Source of the DNA: Asterias rubens
Lineage: Eukaryota > Echinodermata > Asteroidea > Forcipulatida > Asteriidae
Assembly (NCBI RefSeq): GCF_902459465.1
Contig: NC_047065.1
Location: 2,724,309 to 2,788,308 of the forward strand
Length of the DNA stretch: 64,000 bases
Direction: 5' to 3'
A program made the position numbers and the translations under genes. Below the pieces are notes generated by a model. That model made no database searches, was not told the DNA's origin, and saw only the letters and a program-made list of their open reading frames with translations. Position 1 is the stretch's first letter, and each line of letters begins with the position of its first letter. Of this stretch, positions 62,667-64,000 are shown piece after piece.

Positions 62667-64000
62667 GTAAGACGATGTTTTTTTAAAAGAATAAATAATA
62701 ATGATAGTTTATATTTATGTCACGCTTAAAGAATTTGGGAGCTTTTTGTAACACAAAACAAATTGTCCACAGATTTACATTAAACTTGAAATGACTTTGG
62801 GTTCAACTGAACAAACTATACTTTATAAATGAATACATAGCCAGTTGCACAGTAACAAGCCGTTTTGAGTTTGGGAGTTTTGGGCCAATTATGGGGGTCT
62901 TAAAAATAGGTTTTTAGCTGATATTTAAAAGTGTACCTATCCAAAATGCAAAAACATATCACAAAACTCCTTCTTTTGTATTACAAATGTTCACCCTTGT
63001 TCCAGCTTGAAGAAAAAAATTATTGTTTTAAGTGTCCTATTTTTAGAACATGCATTAAGACATTTTCTTTTTAGAACTGACAAAATTTACATTTTTTGCA
63101 CTGTATTGTAGAATGTAGTTTCAAAGAGCTGATGAGTTCACAGAGTGTTAAATACATGATTGGCTGCTCAGCTCATTGTCTGAAAAACGGAAATGTATAT
63201 ATGCTAAGTTGGCCTTTTTGAGGAGCAATTAATAAAAGGGTGAACATGTCATTTTTGCAAGAATTATTTTTCTCAAGAAAGCTTAGGGCAAGGATTTTTG
63301 GTTTTAAGTATGCCCTGCGGTCGATGAAGTCACCAAAGGGGCATATTAATTCTGACAAGTCCTGGTGTGGGTGTTTGGAAGACAAATCGCATGTTTTTTT
63401 ATCATGACAATAAATATTGTTATTCTTAAATCTTTAATGACAGCGGACACTATTGGTAATTACTCAAAATAATTCTTATTATAAAACCTTTCTTGAGTAC
63501 AAGTAGTGAGGAGAGGTTGATAAGTATAAAACATTGTGAGAAACAGCTCCCTCTGAAGTGAAGTAGTTTTCGAGAAAGAAGTAATTTTCATCAAATTTGA
63601 TTTCAGGACCTCAGATTTAGAATTTGAGGTCTCGAAATCAAGCATCTGAAAGCACACAACTCCGTGTGAACAAGGACGTTTTTTCTTTCATTATTATCTC
63701 CCAACTTTGATGACCGATTAAGCTCAAATTTTCACAGGTTTGGTATTTTATGCATGTTGAGATACACCAAGTGAGAAGACTGGTCTTTGACAATTACCAA
63801 TAGTGTCCACTGTCTTTAAGGGTTTCAAACAGTGCTCTAATGTGAGGTCGGAGACTTCTGAATTTGACATTGCAGCAGCCCCTCTTCAATAAATAATTCT
63901 ATAATTAAGGCAGTCACGTTTCTGTTGTGTCATGGATTGAGGCACCTTGGCATGCTTCCTTAATTGGATTCAAAATCAAATAACTAGCAAGAATCAGGGA
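62667..64000 (+). other. BTB-Kelch intron 6, continuing past the right edge
   Basis: No further Kelch exon is seen. It contains a copy of the TTAA-flanked MITE (63434-63819) and a short ACAGATTTACATTAAACTTG fragment near 62770. Confidence 0.7.
63434..63819 (+). mobile_element. TTAA-flanked MITE (family 1)
   Basis: TTAATGACAGCGGACACTAT ... ATAGTGTCCACTGTCTTTAA. Confidence 0.88.

Overview
The window is eukaryotic DNA. It has AT-rich introns with canonical GT/AG splice sites, and interspersed repeats are very dense. Both conserved genes read as full-length animal orthologues. The abundant foldback repeats beginning GGGCCCAATTTCATAGAGCT resemble, from memory, repeats common in echinoderm and especially sea-star assemblies. 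I therefore infer an echinoderm, probably an asteroid; the sequence alone does not prove this.

Layout. 1-10,877 has no convincing gene: it holds a CpG-rich island, one signal-peptide-like open segment and repeats. 10,878-27,067 (minus strand) is TCF25/Rqc1, 14 coding exons that join in frame to 661 aa. About 0.65-1.8 kb away and divergent is a plus-strand F-box gene with an intronless ORF (28,873-30,036). Upstream of it lie a TATA box and candidate leader exons that carry a short secreted-peptide-like reading frame. 33,619-45,403 (plus) is PCIF1/CAPAM, the cap-specific m6A methyltransferase, with 14 coding exons and 817 aa. 45,404-55,900 is repeat-rich intergenic DNA. 55,987 to the right edge (plus) is a BTB-BACK-Kelch gene; six coding exons (442 aa) are visible and the 3' part lies outside.

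Function. The genes are not an operon-like system, but three touch ubiquitin pathways. TCF25 is the ribosome-quality-control co-factor of Listerin, the F-box protein is a predicted SCF substrate receptor, and the BTB-Kelch protein is a predicted Cullin-3 adaptor. PCIF1 acts on nascent mRNA caps. I see no evidence that their adjacency is functional.

The accessory content is mostly mobile DNA. It includes about 21 copies of one TTAA-flanked ~370-bp MITE, several palindromic foldback families, four tRNA-like SINE families, a CR1/L2-like LINE 3' end, and a 3.95-kb element with 28-bp perfect terminal inverted repeats inside TCF25 intron 6. The most unusual observations are recent partial tandem duplications of one exon in TCF25 and one in PCIF1, retroposon tails that stop a few bases inside splice donors, a tandem array grown from a tRNA-like module, and a possible small secreted-peptide frame overlapping the F-box start. 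I did not find a clear new multi-gene system.
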